A stretch of 29,196 nt of DNA from NCBI GenBank assembly GCA_045587665.1, contig JAZNCT010000016.1, forward strand, positions 1 through 29,196. Direction: 5' to 3'. Positions within the stretch are counted from its first letter, which is position 1. Every line of letters starts with the position of its first letter. Made by a program: the position numbers and the translations under genes. Shown here in pieces: positions 1 to 6,517 of this stretch. This stretch comes from SIG710 sp045587665 (GTDB lineage Bacteria > Bacillota > Clostridia > Oscillospirales > CAG-272). The notes beneath the pieces were generated by a model. That model had not been told where the DNA came from. It saw only the letters and a list, made by a program, of their open reading frames with translations, and did not search any database.

Positions 1-128
1 GCTGCAGGCCCCAAGGCTGAATAATTGATCTTTTAAAAGAATATGTATCGAATTTTTCCGCGATTATAGTTGGAGAGAACTTCGAATATATTCCCCAAAC
101 AGAAACATTATGCCCCGGTGAGAAAATT

Positions 129-722
129 ATGGTTGACGACATATCCTCATATCCGGTTGTTAGATATAGTATATCGATAGGTTTTAGAGCAAGGTACTCT
201 GAATCATCTGGCTATACACAAACAGGATTAGTTACAACAGGACATGCCGGTGGTGTAAATAGTCCCGTGCTTGATTCGCTCGGGAGCGAGATTGGCTCAA
301 TAAAACGATCCTCTTTTGGCTCCTCGACTACCGTTCTTTCTGATAGTGCATTTGCTAGGATTTATCAAGATGTTTCAAACAACATCGCATATGGTTCAAA
401 GGTTCTTTTAAGTGGATCCTATATTACAAATTTTTCTGTTGGTTCAACAGTATATATGGTTGGATTTGCTTCAAATGAAACATCCGGCACTATTAATTCT
501 GTAAATGTTAGTATGAGACTTGCAAACACAAACTATGTCGTTACTGATTGCGCAACAGCAACTTATTCATCAAACGCAGGAGATAGTGGAGGGTTGGTGT
601 ATTCATCCACTACAAGCGGTAATTCAATTGCCGGTATTCATATGGGAAAAGTTGCCGGAGGATATTCGATTTTTTCTAAATCGTATAACATTTTAACATC
701 GCTAAATGTTGCTCCATATTAA
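129..722 (+). CDS. Streptogrisin/alpha-lytic-like S1 serine protease domain, 5' end disrupted
   Basis: The 197 residues match the mature catalytic domain of a bacterial chymotrypsin-fold protease. The catalytic triad can be read as His39 in GLVTTGHAG, Asp72 in LSDSAFARI and Ser153 in NAGDSGGLVY. The usual Cys after the His is Ala, so the first disulfide is absent. The family is normally secreted with a signal peptide and a pro-region; neither is present. The reading frame is open and protein-like back to position 21 (ending CPGEKI, as in the family just before the catalytic domain) with no start codon, and a TGA lies at 18-20. The other two frames also stop by position 28. No Shine-Dalgarno site precedes the ATG at 129. 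The gene is therefore probably the 3' part of a larger gene broken by a frameshift or stop, either a pseudogene or a sequencing error. The protease assignment is firm; whether it is functional is unknown. Confidence 0.7.
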   Translation: MVDDISSYPVVRYSISIGFRARYSESSGYTQTGLVTTGHAGGVNSPVLDSLGSEIGSIKRSSFGSSTTVLSDSAFARIYQDVSNNIAYGSKVLLSGSYITNFSVGSTVYMVGFASNETSGTINSVNVSMRLANTNYVVTDCATATYSSNAGDSGGLVYSSTTSGNSIAGIHMGKVAGGYSIFSKSYNILTSLNVAPY

Positions 723-730
723 ACAAATAT

Positions 731-754
731 GAGGGGGCTTATTTTAGCCCCTTC
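731..754 (+). terminator. Hairpin after the protease gene
   Basis: A 9-bp stem with a six-base loop (731-739 pairing with 746-754, core GGGGCT/AGCCCC) starts 8 bases after the protease stop codon. There is no clean T-tract afterwards, so termination may be weak or the hairpin may protect the transcript end. Confidence 0.5.
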
Positions 755-807
755 ATAAAAGCATATAAATGATTTAATGAATCTAAGCTATGTAAGGAGA
801 ACAAAAA

Positions 808-1878
808 ATGAAGTTACATTACAAACGTAATATATTAACAGCACTTTGCCTGCTATTAGCGATATTGCTTTGCAGTTGTCGAAATAGCAATGATAATAAC
901 AAAAAACAAGATACCACTATCGACACCGAAGCATATATTATGCAAACAAATATAAATCCATCATTTGCAATGAATACTTATCTCAACAAAGAAGGAATTA
1001 CCAAATCAAAAATCATCAAATGTCCCGATATAAATTCTATTCGGGAAACAGTTTATTTCAGAGATGCAACAAACGATGAAATCAGCGAATACGTAAATGA
1101 CGCGGTTGAAAACTGCAATTATTTTACTGATATTACAAATAGGGATATTGTTGAAAAGGACGATTTTATTTATACAGACTATACGGTTTATTTTAACGGC
1201 GAAAAGGTTGCGGAAGCAAAAAACGAATTTTTAAAGGTTGGAGCAGGCTATTATATGCCCGATTTTGAGAATGCAGTTGTCGGGGCTAAAAAAGGTGAAC
1301 CTTTTACGACGGAAATCAAATCTCCTGTCGCAACCGATAAATATAACGTCGGTGACGTTTTAAGCTACGAAATAGTTGTTAATGCAATACAAAGAGCTAT
1401 TATTTTTACAACTAAAGACGAGCAGGTATGGTACAAATATGACGTTGAGAGCGAAGAAGCTTTTTTGAATTATTGCAAAGATCAAGTCCAAAATCGTGTA
1501 AATGTCCAATCTTATCTTGATGCACAAAAAAGAATATATAAGAAGCTGATAGAATCTTCCGATTTTGATATCGACGAAAAAGAATTAGAAAACTATGCAA
1601 TACAAATTCTTGAAAGTCAAAAAGAGATGGCGCCAATATTATACGACTTGTCCTTTGAGGATTATGTCTCAAAGATAATGAATCTAACGATGGATGAATT
1701 TAACAAGGTCTGCCGCGATAAAGCTGAGGCTGATATAAAAGAGTTTTTGATAAATGCAGCACTTTGCGAGCAACTTAAGATAACAAGCAATAAAACCGAT
1801 TCATATGATTACTATCAAGACGTGACCTATCAAATCCACAAATACATGATGGATAATATTATGATCCCAAATAACTAA
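808..1878 (+). CDS. Lipoprotein with trigger-factor-like FKBP and chaperone domains
   Basis: A type II signal peptide is visible: basic MKLHYKR, a hydrophobic stretch, then LCSC with the lipidated Cys at residue 24. Residues about 112-197 resemble the FKBP-type peptidyl-prolyl isomerase domain of trigger factor: 'EKDDF' opens the domain, 'VGAGYYMPDFENAVVGAKKGE' is the flap region, and 'YNVGDVLSYEIVVNAI' closes it. Residues about 205-345 are helical and charged and resemble the trigger-factor C-terminal chaperone arms. The N-terminal ribosome-binding domain of trigger factor is absent and is replaced by the lipoprotein leader. By inference this is a membrane-anchored foldase helping exported proteins fold outside the membrane, a role like PrsA. 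A good ribosome site (AAGGAG) lies about 8 bases before the ATG. No clear promoter was found, so it may be read through from upstream. Isomerase activity is not proven. Confidence 0.72.
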   Translation: MKLHYKRNILTALCLLLAILLCSCRNSNDNNKKQDTTIDTEAYIMQTNINPSFAMNTYLNKEGITKSKIIKCPDINSIRETVYFRDATNDEISEYVNDAVENCNYFTDITNRDIVEKDDFIYTDYTVYFNGEKVAEAKNEFLKVGAGYYMPDFENAVVGAKKGEPFTTEIKSPVATDKYNVGDVLSYEIVVNAIQRAIIFTTKDEQVWYKYDVESEEAFLNYCKDQVQNRVNVQSYLDAQKRIYKKLIESSDFDIDEKELENYAIQILESQKEMAPILYDLSFEDYVSKIMNLTMDEFNKVCRDKAEADIKEFLINAALCEQLKITSNKTDSYDYYQDVTYQIHKYMMDNIMIPNN

Positions 1879-1970
1879 GTCAAACGATAAAATTATAAAA
1901 ATTCCTCCTATTATGTTATCCGGGATGTTGTCGGTCTGCAGATTTTCAGTGCACTTCTTTGCTATAATTA

Positions 1971-1999
1971 TTGACAAAGCAAAAAAGGAATGTTATAAT
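1971..1999 (+). promoter_or_regulatory. Consensus sigma-A promoter for the TerB/ATPase operon
   Basis: TTGACA at 1971-1976 and TATAAT at 1994-1999 are separated by exactly 17 bases. Both boxes match the consensus perfectly, which implies strong constitutive transcription unless a repressor acts. The start codon is only 29 bases downstream of the -10 box. Confidence 0.85.
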
Positions 2000-2028
2000 T
2001 ATATGATATCATAAAGTGAGGTGAGCAT

Positions 2029-3660
2029 ATGGAAGACAAGAGAAAAAATAAGGCTCTTGACGATTTTTGGGATATCGAAAAGCTGATACCTCAAAAAAAG
2101 GTTGCGTCCAATTTCAAAGTCCACACTTATGATACACAGCCTGTTGAAGTTATCTTTGAAGCAAAGGAAAGCACATCGGGTGATAAACTTAAAACTATAA
2201 GTATGAGACCGAAAGAGCCGGAGCAAGCAAAGCTGACTTTTACGTCCACGGCACCGCTTAGTGCTGATCCGGATGAGGTGTATAAGCCCGAAAACCCTTT
2301 TGTAAAAAAAGTGGAAATTTATCGCAGAAAGGATTTTTTATATTATTCAGCTTTCTATGAAGCCGGAATGAATCTGCTTGGTTTAATAGGCGAGAAATGT
2401 GATGAGCCCTCTTTTTACTCATGGGTTCCGCAGTATTCTCAGCTTAGCGAAGATCAAATGTCTTTTTATCTGTATATGCGCTCTGAGCTAAGAGAAAAAA
2501 GGTCAATAGATATAAGATCATACAGCTATATTCTTCTTTATATCTTCGAGCTTATAAATGTTGAACCAAACAAAAGAAATGCGCTTTCTCAGCTTTCGTT
2601 TGTTTGGAAAAGCTACCGCAATGCACACCCAAGGCTTGATGCACTGCTAAGAGAATGGATCATTGATTTTTGCCTCATAAACCGTCTTTTACCAAACACT
2701 GCAGAGCTTGGCGAAGCATATGGTCATGCCGTTGAGTTTTCATCTGTGCGCGAGCTTTATATCTGTTCCGATAAAAGCAGGGATGAGATATTTTTGAGCA
2801 AAGAACTGCCCCTGGCTCTGCTTCAGCTCTGTTCAAATTATGATTATAAAAAAAGTAAATTTGCCACAGGTGACAATCTCCCGCTTTATGATGAACATAT
2901 CATAGGTGCTTTGCGTTATATTTTATCTGAGATAAAAAACGAAAAAGGCCTTTTTATTGGGATCACAAGTGTAAAAAGAGATGCATTTGCCGGTGCGATA
3001 TGCACAAAAAGCACAAAATGTTCTATAAAGATCGACTATTGCTCTATCGCAAGATCTCACGAAATGAGATTTTTAATTACCGATGCGATAAAGTATGCTG
3101 AAAATTGCATAAGATCCTATATCGGGGTAAAATCAAAGCTGACAATATATTCGCTGCCGTCGGATGTTAGAAATCTTATCAGCAAATACATGGAAGATCA
3201 TCTGCCTGGCAAGCGTGCCCCCAAAAAAGAGGAAAAGCATGATTATGATATTCTTTATGAAGCTCCAAAGCGTGTTTTTTCTCTCGAAAGTGCAAAGCAA
3301 ATTGAAGAAGCTTCCTGGGAGACAACAAAAATTCTTACAGAGGCTTTTGAATGTGAAGAAAACAGTGCCGAAAGCTCTGAAATACCTGTTGCACCTGACG
3401 TAAATCTATATATTGATACAGATGCAGATATAATTTCCGCCCTTTCATTACACATGGAATTTATTGAAGCTGCACTTGCGCACGACAAAGCAACACAAGC
3501 ACATATTGCTCAAAAAAAGGGAAGAATGATTGATGCAGTTGCGGATGAAATAAATGAAATAGCCGCCGAGATTTTAGGCGATATTATTCTTGAAAACGAG
3601 AACGGAGCTTATACCGTTATTGAAGACTATGTGGAGGTGTTTAAAAATGCCGGAAAATAA
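2029..3660 (+). CDS. TerB_N / TerB_C domain protein
   Basis: This 543-residue protein has the layout of TerB N-terminal-domain proteins. After the signature opening 'LDDFWDIEKLIPQKK' and a variable linker comes a TerB_N-like region from about residue 87 ('PENPFVKKVEIYRRKDF'), rich in Trp/Tyr and ending near residue 270. The last ~75 residues, including 'ADEINEIAAEILGDIILE', resemble TerB_C. There is no signal peptide or membrane segment, so it is cytoplasmic. In Firmicutes such proteins sit beside a BrxC/BrxD-like ATPase and usually a superfamily II helicase; comparative genomics has linked them to tellurite-resistance-type stress and DNA-processing systems. The next gene overlaps by 14 bases, so the two are translationally coupled. 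The ribosome site (GTGAGGTGAGC) and consensus promoter support the start. The exact biochemical role is not known. Confidence 0.75.
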   Translation: MEDKRKNKALDDFWDIEKLIPQKKVASNFKVHTYDTQPVEVIFEAKESTSGDKLKTISMRPKEPEQAKLTFTSTAPLSADPDEVYKPENPFVKKVEIYRRKDFLYYSAFYEAGMNLLGLIGEKCDEPSFYSWVPQYSQLSEDQMSFYLYMRSELREKRSIDIRSYSYILLYIFELINVEPNKRNALSQLSFVWKSYRNAHPRLDALLREWIIDFCLINRLLPNTAELGEAYGHAVEFSSVRELYICSDKSRDEIFLSKELPLALLQLCSNYDYKKSKFATGDNLPLYDEHIIGALRYILSEIKNEKGLFIGITSVKRDAFAGAICTKSTKCSIKIDYCSIARSHEMRFLITDAIKYAENCIRSYIGVKSKLTIYSLPSDVRNLISKYMEDHLPGKRAPKKEEKHDYDILYEAPKRVFSLESAKQIEEASWETTKILTEAFECEENSAESSEIPVAPDVNLYIDTDADIISALSLHMEFIEAALAHDKATQAHIAQKKGRMIDAVADEINEIAAEILGDIILENENGAYTVIEDYVEVFKNAGK

Positions 3661-5005
3661 TACAAAAATGATACCTAAAAGAATACTATCCTCGCTCCTT
3701 GCGTCTGTTTCCGCAGGAGTTGTTCCGAGGAGCGGTGCGCCATATATAGCGATCGGCAGATCGGACGAAATTGCCGCACTGCTTTCGGATCTTGAGGCTG
3801 CTGCACAGGGCTGTGGAACTATGAGATTTCTTATTGGAAGATACGGAAGCGGCAAGAGCTTTCTTATGCAGTTAATACGCGGATATGCTATGGAAAGAGA
3901 TTTTATATGCGCCGATGCCGATCTTTCTCCCGAACGTAGATTATATGGAAGCGGTGGCACGGGAATTGCAACTTACCGTGAGCTTATAAAAAATTTAGCC
4001 TCAAAATCCTCTCCCGACGGCGGTGCACTCCCAAAAATAATTGCCAGGTGGATAGATTCGCTTGGCAGCGAACTTGCCATAAACGGGATCGACCCCGGCG
4101 GTGAGCTTTTTGCCGCTGAAATAGAAAAGAAGATTTTTGCAGTTATGAGAGACATTGAAGATCTTGTTGGCGGCTTTGATTTTGCTCATGTTATGAGCGA
4201 ATATTACAGAGCTTATGCAAACGGCAACGATGAAAAGAAAAGTGCTTGCCTTAGGTGGCTTCGCGGAGAGTTTTCAACAAAAACCGAGGCGCGCACTTTT
4301 CTTGGCTTCTCGGTTTCTGTTATTATAGACGATGACAATTGGTATGATTTTATAAAAATCTGGGCTTCACTTGTTCGCAGGATCGGCTACCGCGGGTTTG
4401 TTGTTTTTATAGATGAATGTGTAAATCTTTATAAGATAACCCACAGAATATCAAGAGAAAACAATTACGAAAAAATTCTCTCTATGTTTAATGACACCCT
4501 CCAGGGCAGGGCAGAGGGCTTAAATATCATTTTTGGAGGCACACCTCAGTTTCTTGAGGATACAAGAAGGGGGCTTTTTAGCTATGAAGCGCTGAGGAGC
4601 CGTCTTTGTGACAGCAAATTTGCCATTGGCGGATATAAGAATCTGATAGGCCCTGTGATAAGGCTTCGCCGTCTTACAGATGAAGAGCTATTTGCGCTTC
4701 TTGGCAGAGTTACAAAGCTTTATGCGCAAAATTATAACTTTATACCGAGAATAACAGATGAAGAAATGCAGCAGTTCCTTTCAATATGCCTGGCAAGAGC
4801 CGGAGCAGATTCTATGATAACCCCAAGAGAGATGCTGAGAGACTATATGACAGTTTTAAACATAATGATGCAAAACGAAAATGTTAGCTTGGCAGATATT
4901 GTTGGAAGCGGTGCTGTAACTCTTTCTTATGAAGAAAGTGAGCCTGAGAATAAAAGCGATAGTAAATGTTCCACACAGTTTGATCCGAATGATATAGAAT
5001 TTTAA
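3647..5005 (+). CDS. BrxC/BrxD-like (DUF2791 / BREX_ATP_bind) P-loop ATPase
   Basis: The 452-residue protein is a P-loop ATPase. Walker A is GRYGSGKS at residues 64-71 and Walker B is FVVFIDEC with Asp256-Glu257. The later stretch 'GGTPQFLEDTRRGLFSYEALRSRL' is characteristic of the BREX ATP-binding family. The N-terminus 'RSGAPYIAIGRSDEI', which leads into the nucleotide-binding fold, also fits. The start was placed at 3647, not at the in-frame ATG at 3590, because GGAGGT at 3633-3638 lies 8 bases before it and the family starts about here. It overlaps the TerB gene by 14 bases. The known family is found in BREX phage-defence loci and in TerB-linked cassettes. The helicase that usually completes these cassettes is absent; a tRNA follows. 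ATPase assignment is strong; a role in defence or DNA repair is inferred. Confidence 0.8.
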   Translation: MPENNTKMIPKRILSSLLASVSAGVVPRSGAPYIAIGRSDEIAALLSDLEAAAQGCGTMRFLIGRYGSGKSFLMQLIRGYAMERDFICADADLSPERRLYGSGGTGIATYRELIKNLASKSSPDGGALPKIIARWIDSLGSELAINGIDPGGELFAAEIEKKIFAVMRDIEDLVGGFDFAHVMSEYYRAYANGNDEKKSACLRWLRGEFSTKTEARTFLGFSVSVIIDDDNWYDFIKIWASLVRRIGYRGFVVFIDECVNLYKITHRISRENNYEKILSMFNDTLQGRAEGLNIIFGGTPQFLEDTRRGLFSYEALRSRLCDSKFAIGGYKNLIGPVIRLRRLTDEELFALLGRVTKLYAQNYNFIPRITDEEMQQFLSICLARAGADSMITPREMLRDYMTVLNIMMQNENVSLADIVGSGAVTLSYEESEPENKSDSKCSTQFDPNDIEF

Positions 5006-5024
5006 AATATTTTTAATTTTCCTA

Positions 5025-5053
5025 TTGATTTTTCACTATGAATATGGTAAAAT
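5025..5053 (+). promoter_or_regulatory. Promoter of tRNA-Arg
   Basis: TTGATT at 5025-5030 and TAAAAT at 5048-5053 have a 17-base spacer. The -10 box ends 19 bases before the mature tRNA 5' end. Confidence 0.65.
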
Positions 5054-5072
5054 ATAAAAGTCAGTAGGGAAT

Positions 5073-5149
5073 GTTTCCGTAGCTCAGCTGGATAGAGCGA
5101 CCGCCTCCTAAGCGGTAGGTCGGGTGTTCGAATCGCCTCGGGAACGCCA
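5073..5149 (+). tRNA. tRNA-Arg (anticodon CCU)
   Basis: The 77-base cloverleaf is complete. The acceptor stem GTTTCCG pairs with CGGGAAC (one G-U), the D-arm contains AGCTCAGCTGGATAGAGC, and the anticodon stem ACCGC/GCGGT encloses loop CTCCTAA with anticodon CCT at 5107-5109. The T-arm has GTTCGAATC, the discriminator is G, and the CCA end is encoded. It reads the AGG arginine codon. It has its own promoter and a terminator. Confidence 0.95.
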
Positions 5150-5157
5150 AAAAAGCT

Positions 5158-5198
5158 GATGCCGCTTTTTTTGTGCGGCATCTTTGCTTATTTTTTTG
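5158..5198 (+). terminator. Intrinsic terminator of tRNA-Arg
   Basis: GATGCCGC (5158-5165) pairs with GCGGCATC (5175-5182), followed by a T-rich run ending in seven Ts (5191-5197). Confidence 0.8.
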
Positions 5199-5207
5199 GT
5201 AAAATGC

Positions 5208-5236
5208 TTGACATAGCATATTTTGTGTGGTAAAAT
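5208..5236 (+). promoter_or_regulatory. Promoter of the dockerin gene
   Basis: TTGACA (5208-5213) and TAAAAT (5231-5236) are separated by 17 bases. It lies immediately after the tRNA terminator and 33 bases before the dockerin start. Confidence 0.75.
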
Positions 5237-5269
5237 GTAATTGATGATGTGTAAAAGTGAGGATGTATT

Positions 5270-5623
5270 ATGAAAAAAATTTTAGCTTTCATTTGCGCAG
5301 TGATTATTATGGCTACCTCTTTGATTAGTGTTTGTGCAGCAATTCTGTTTGGCGATGTTTACAGAGATAATAAAATCAATACTAAAGACGCAGTTAAGCT
5401 TGCTCAGCATATTGCCGGTTGGGGAATTCAGCTGACTGCCGAAGAAGAAAAGGCTGCTGATGTTCACGCAGACGGAAAGATCAATACAAAGGATGTTGTT
5501 AAGATAGCACAGTTTGTTGCCGATTGGGACGTTGATCTTGGAGGAACAGTTCCTTCTACTCCCGGCGGAGATTCTGCGGGAAGCGGAGACATTGAGATTC
5601 CTGCAGAAGATATTTGGAATTAA
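5270..5623 (+). CDS. Small secreted stand-alone dockerin type I protein
   Basis: The 117-residue protein has a signal peptide (MKKILAF..., cleavage likely after SVCAA near residue 24) and one dockerin type I module. The two calcium-binding repeats are 'GDVYRDNKINTKDAVKLAQ' (from about residue 28) and 'ADVHADGKINTKDVVKIAQ' (from about residue 64). Each has the Asp/Asn-rich loop with the INTKD core followed by a helix. A Gly/Ser/Pro-rich tail of about 25 residues follows with no catalytic module. Dockerins bind cohesins on scaffoldins or cell-surface proteins; here there is no cargo enzyme, so the protein could cap or compete for cohesins, or mark something through its tail. It is monocistronic between its own promoter and a strong terminator. 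A ribosome site (AGTGAGGA) supports the start. The domain call is firm; the role is open. Confidence 0.85.
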   Translation: MKKILAFICAVIIMATSLISVCAAILFGDVYRDNKINTKDAVKLAQHIAGWGIQLTAEEEKAADVHADGKINTKDVVKIAQFVADWDVDLGGTVPSTPGGDSAGSGDIEIPAEDIWN

Positions 5624-5637
5624 AGTTAATATAATAG

Positions 5638-5681
5638 GGACTGTCTCAAATGCTTTTTTGCACTTGAGACAGTCCTTTTTT
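5638..5681 (+). terminator. Strong intrinsic terminator of the dockerin gene
   Basis: GGACTGTCTCAA (5638-5649) pairs perfectly with TTGAGACAGTCC (5664-5675); TGC/GCA in the loop extends the stem. Six Ts follow. The T-run reaches the 3' end of the convergent GGDEF gene. Confidence 0.9.
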
Positions 5682-6111
5682 ATTTCAGTAAAACTTTCTT
5701 TTGCCGCTTTACATCATACATATTTCTGTCTGCTATAATGAAAGAATTTTCCATATAATTGTTTTGCAAAGGATCGGCTTTGGCAAATCCGGCAGAAAAA
5801 CGGCATGCAATATGGTCGTCAGAGGTCGGTTGATTCAAAATTGCTATTTTTTCTTTTATCTGATCTTCTTCTTTTTCTATTGCAATTATTGCAAATTCAT
5901 CTCCGCCTATCCTGAATACTTCAAATCCTTCTTCACTAAAAAAATTTTGAAAAAATTTGGCAGATTCTTTAAGAGTCATATCTCCGATATTATGCACAAG
6001 AGTAGCGTTGATAGTTTTGAAGTTGTCTATATCTACTTTAGCATATACCGACACAGAAAAGGTTAAAGCAAACAATGCTGTCAGTGATAAAACAACCAAA
6101 ATTTTTTTCAT
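5680..6111 (-). CDS. Short GGDEF-domain protein with a signal peptide
   Basis: The 143-residue protein contains most of a diguanylate cyclase fold: 'VDIDNFKTIN' (residues 26-35, metal-binding Asp region), 'HNIGDMTLKESAKFF', the signature RIGGDEFAII with GGDEF at 69-73, and the C-terminal 'ADRNMYDVKRQKK'. The usual opening of the domain (D-LTGL-NR) is missing; residues 1-24 instead look like a Sec signal peptide ending VYA. GGDEF enzymes work on cytoplasmic GTP, so an exported one would lack substrate. It may be inactive, a sensor, or the product of a recombination that fused a leader to a truncated GGDEF. The start at 6111 was chosen over an in-frame ATG 48 bases upstream because AGAGGA lies 7 bases before it. 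The leader resembles a c-di-GMP riboswitch. Confidence 0.68.
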   Translation of the reverse strand: MKKILVVLSLTALFALTFSVSVYAKVDIDNFKTINATLVHNIGDMTLKESAKFFQNFFSEEGFEVFRIGGDEFAIIAIEKEEDQIKEKIAILNQPTSDDHIACRFSAGFAKADPLQNNYMENSFIIADRNMYDVKRQKKVLLK

Positions 6112-6156
6112 AATGAATCCTCTGTACATAATTTTTGTGCATAGAGATAGAAAATA

Positions 6157-6185
6157 CAAAAAGCTGCAACGCAGAACGCTGCAGC
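6157..6185 (-). terminator. Attenuator-type terminator in the GGDEF leader
   Basis: Read on the minus strand, GCTGCAGCG pairs with TGCGTTGCAGC (9 bp with one G-U, loop TTCTG), immediately followed by TTTTTG. It lies between the promoter at 6260-6288 and the gene start at 6111, so it would end transcription before the gene unless it is prevented from forming. Confidence 0.7.
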
Positions 6186-6252
6186 CGAATGATCATATAA
6201 AACACTTAGCGTCAAAGCTATGCGTCCCGTCTTCCGGCGAGAATTAAATACT
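6180..6252 (-). promoter_or_regulatory. Candidate c-di-GMP-I (GEMM-like) riboswitch leader
   Basis: On the minus strand a hairpin CTCGCC-GGAA-GACGGG (6226-6241, GNRA loop) runs into GGGACGCATAGC (6217-6228). A short hairpin AGC-TTTGAC-GCT (6208-6219) and AAG follow. The c-di-GMP-I consensus has the same order: GNRA-capped stem, GGGACGCAAAGC, short stem, UAA. The 5' GCAAACC strand of the consensus is not recognisable, so ligand binding may be altered or lost. The 3' CGGCTGC overlaps the 5' arm of the terminator, as expected for a transcriptional switch. The downstream gene encodes a GGDEF protein, which supports the idea. Confidence 0.45.
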
Positions 6253-6259
6253 CACAGTT

Positions 6260-6288
6260 GTTATATATCGAGGAATGTTATTTGTCAA
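6260..6288 (-). promoter_or_regulatory. Promoter of the GGDEF leader
   Basis: On the minus strand TTGACA (6283-6288) and TATAAC (6260-6265) have a 17-base spacer. Transcription would start near 6253, giving a leader of about 140 bases. Confidence 0.75.
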
Positions 6289-6460
6289 GTCTTTTTGGAG
6301 TGTTTGCGGCGATAATTGACATATTTTTGATTTTAATCGTAATTTGCATCTGAAACAGTGGCAAAACGTTGCATAATCAATATTTTTTACACTTGGAAGG
6401 CAATTCTCCCACATACAGTTTAAACTAACTGCTTTTGTTATATCAAAATTTAAATAAATA
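6289..6460 (+). other. Gene-free AT-rich intergenic stretch
   Basis: Between the GGDEF promoter and the CPBP promoter no coding frame has a ribosome site or family resemblance. A TTGACA at 6316-6321 with TAATTT 18 bases on could be a weak plus-strand promoter, and GGCAAAACGTTGC (near 6360) can form a small hairpin. Nothing firmer was seen. Confidence 0.4.
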
Positions 6461-6489
6461 TTGTTTTTTTGTCAATTTTATGCTATAAT
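6461..6489 (+). promoter_or_regulatory. Promoter of the CPBP protease-tadA operon
   Basis: TTGTTT (6461-6466) and TATAAT (6484-6489) have a 17-base spacer; the -10 box is perfect. Its location also excludes the long upstream reading frame as the true gene start. Confidence 0.65.
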
Positions 6490-6517
6490 CAGTAAAAATA
6501 CTTTTGGGGGACGGCGG

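Noticed and set aside
2029..5005. A complete BREX phage-defence system
   Set aside because: Only the ATP-binding family is shared with BREX. No methyltransferase, PglZ-type phosphatase or BrxL/Lon-like gene is present.
5701..6247. Plus-strand open frames opposite the GGDEF gene
   Set aside because: They are Phe/Tyr/Lys-rich shadows without ribosome sites, and they run through the terminator and leader of the minus-strand gene.
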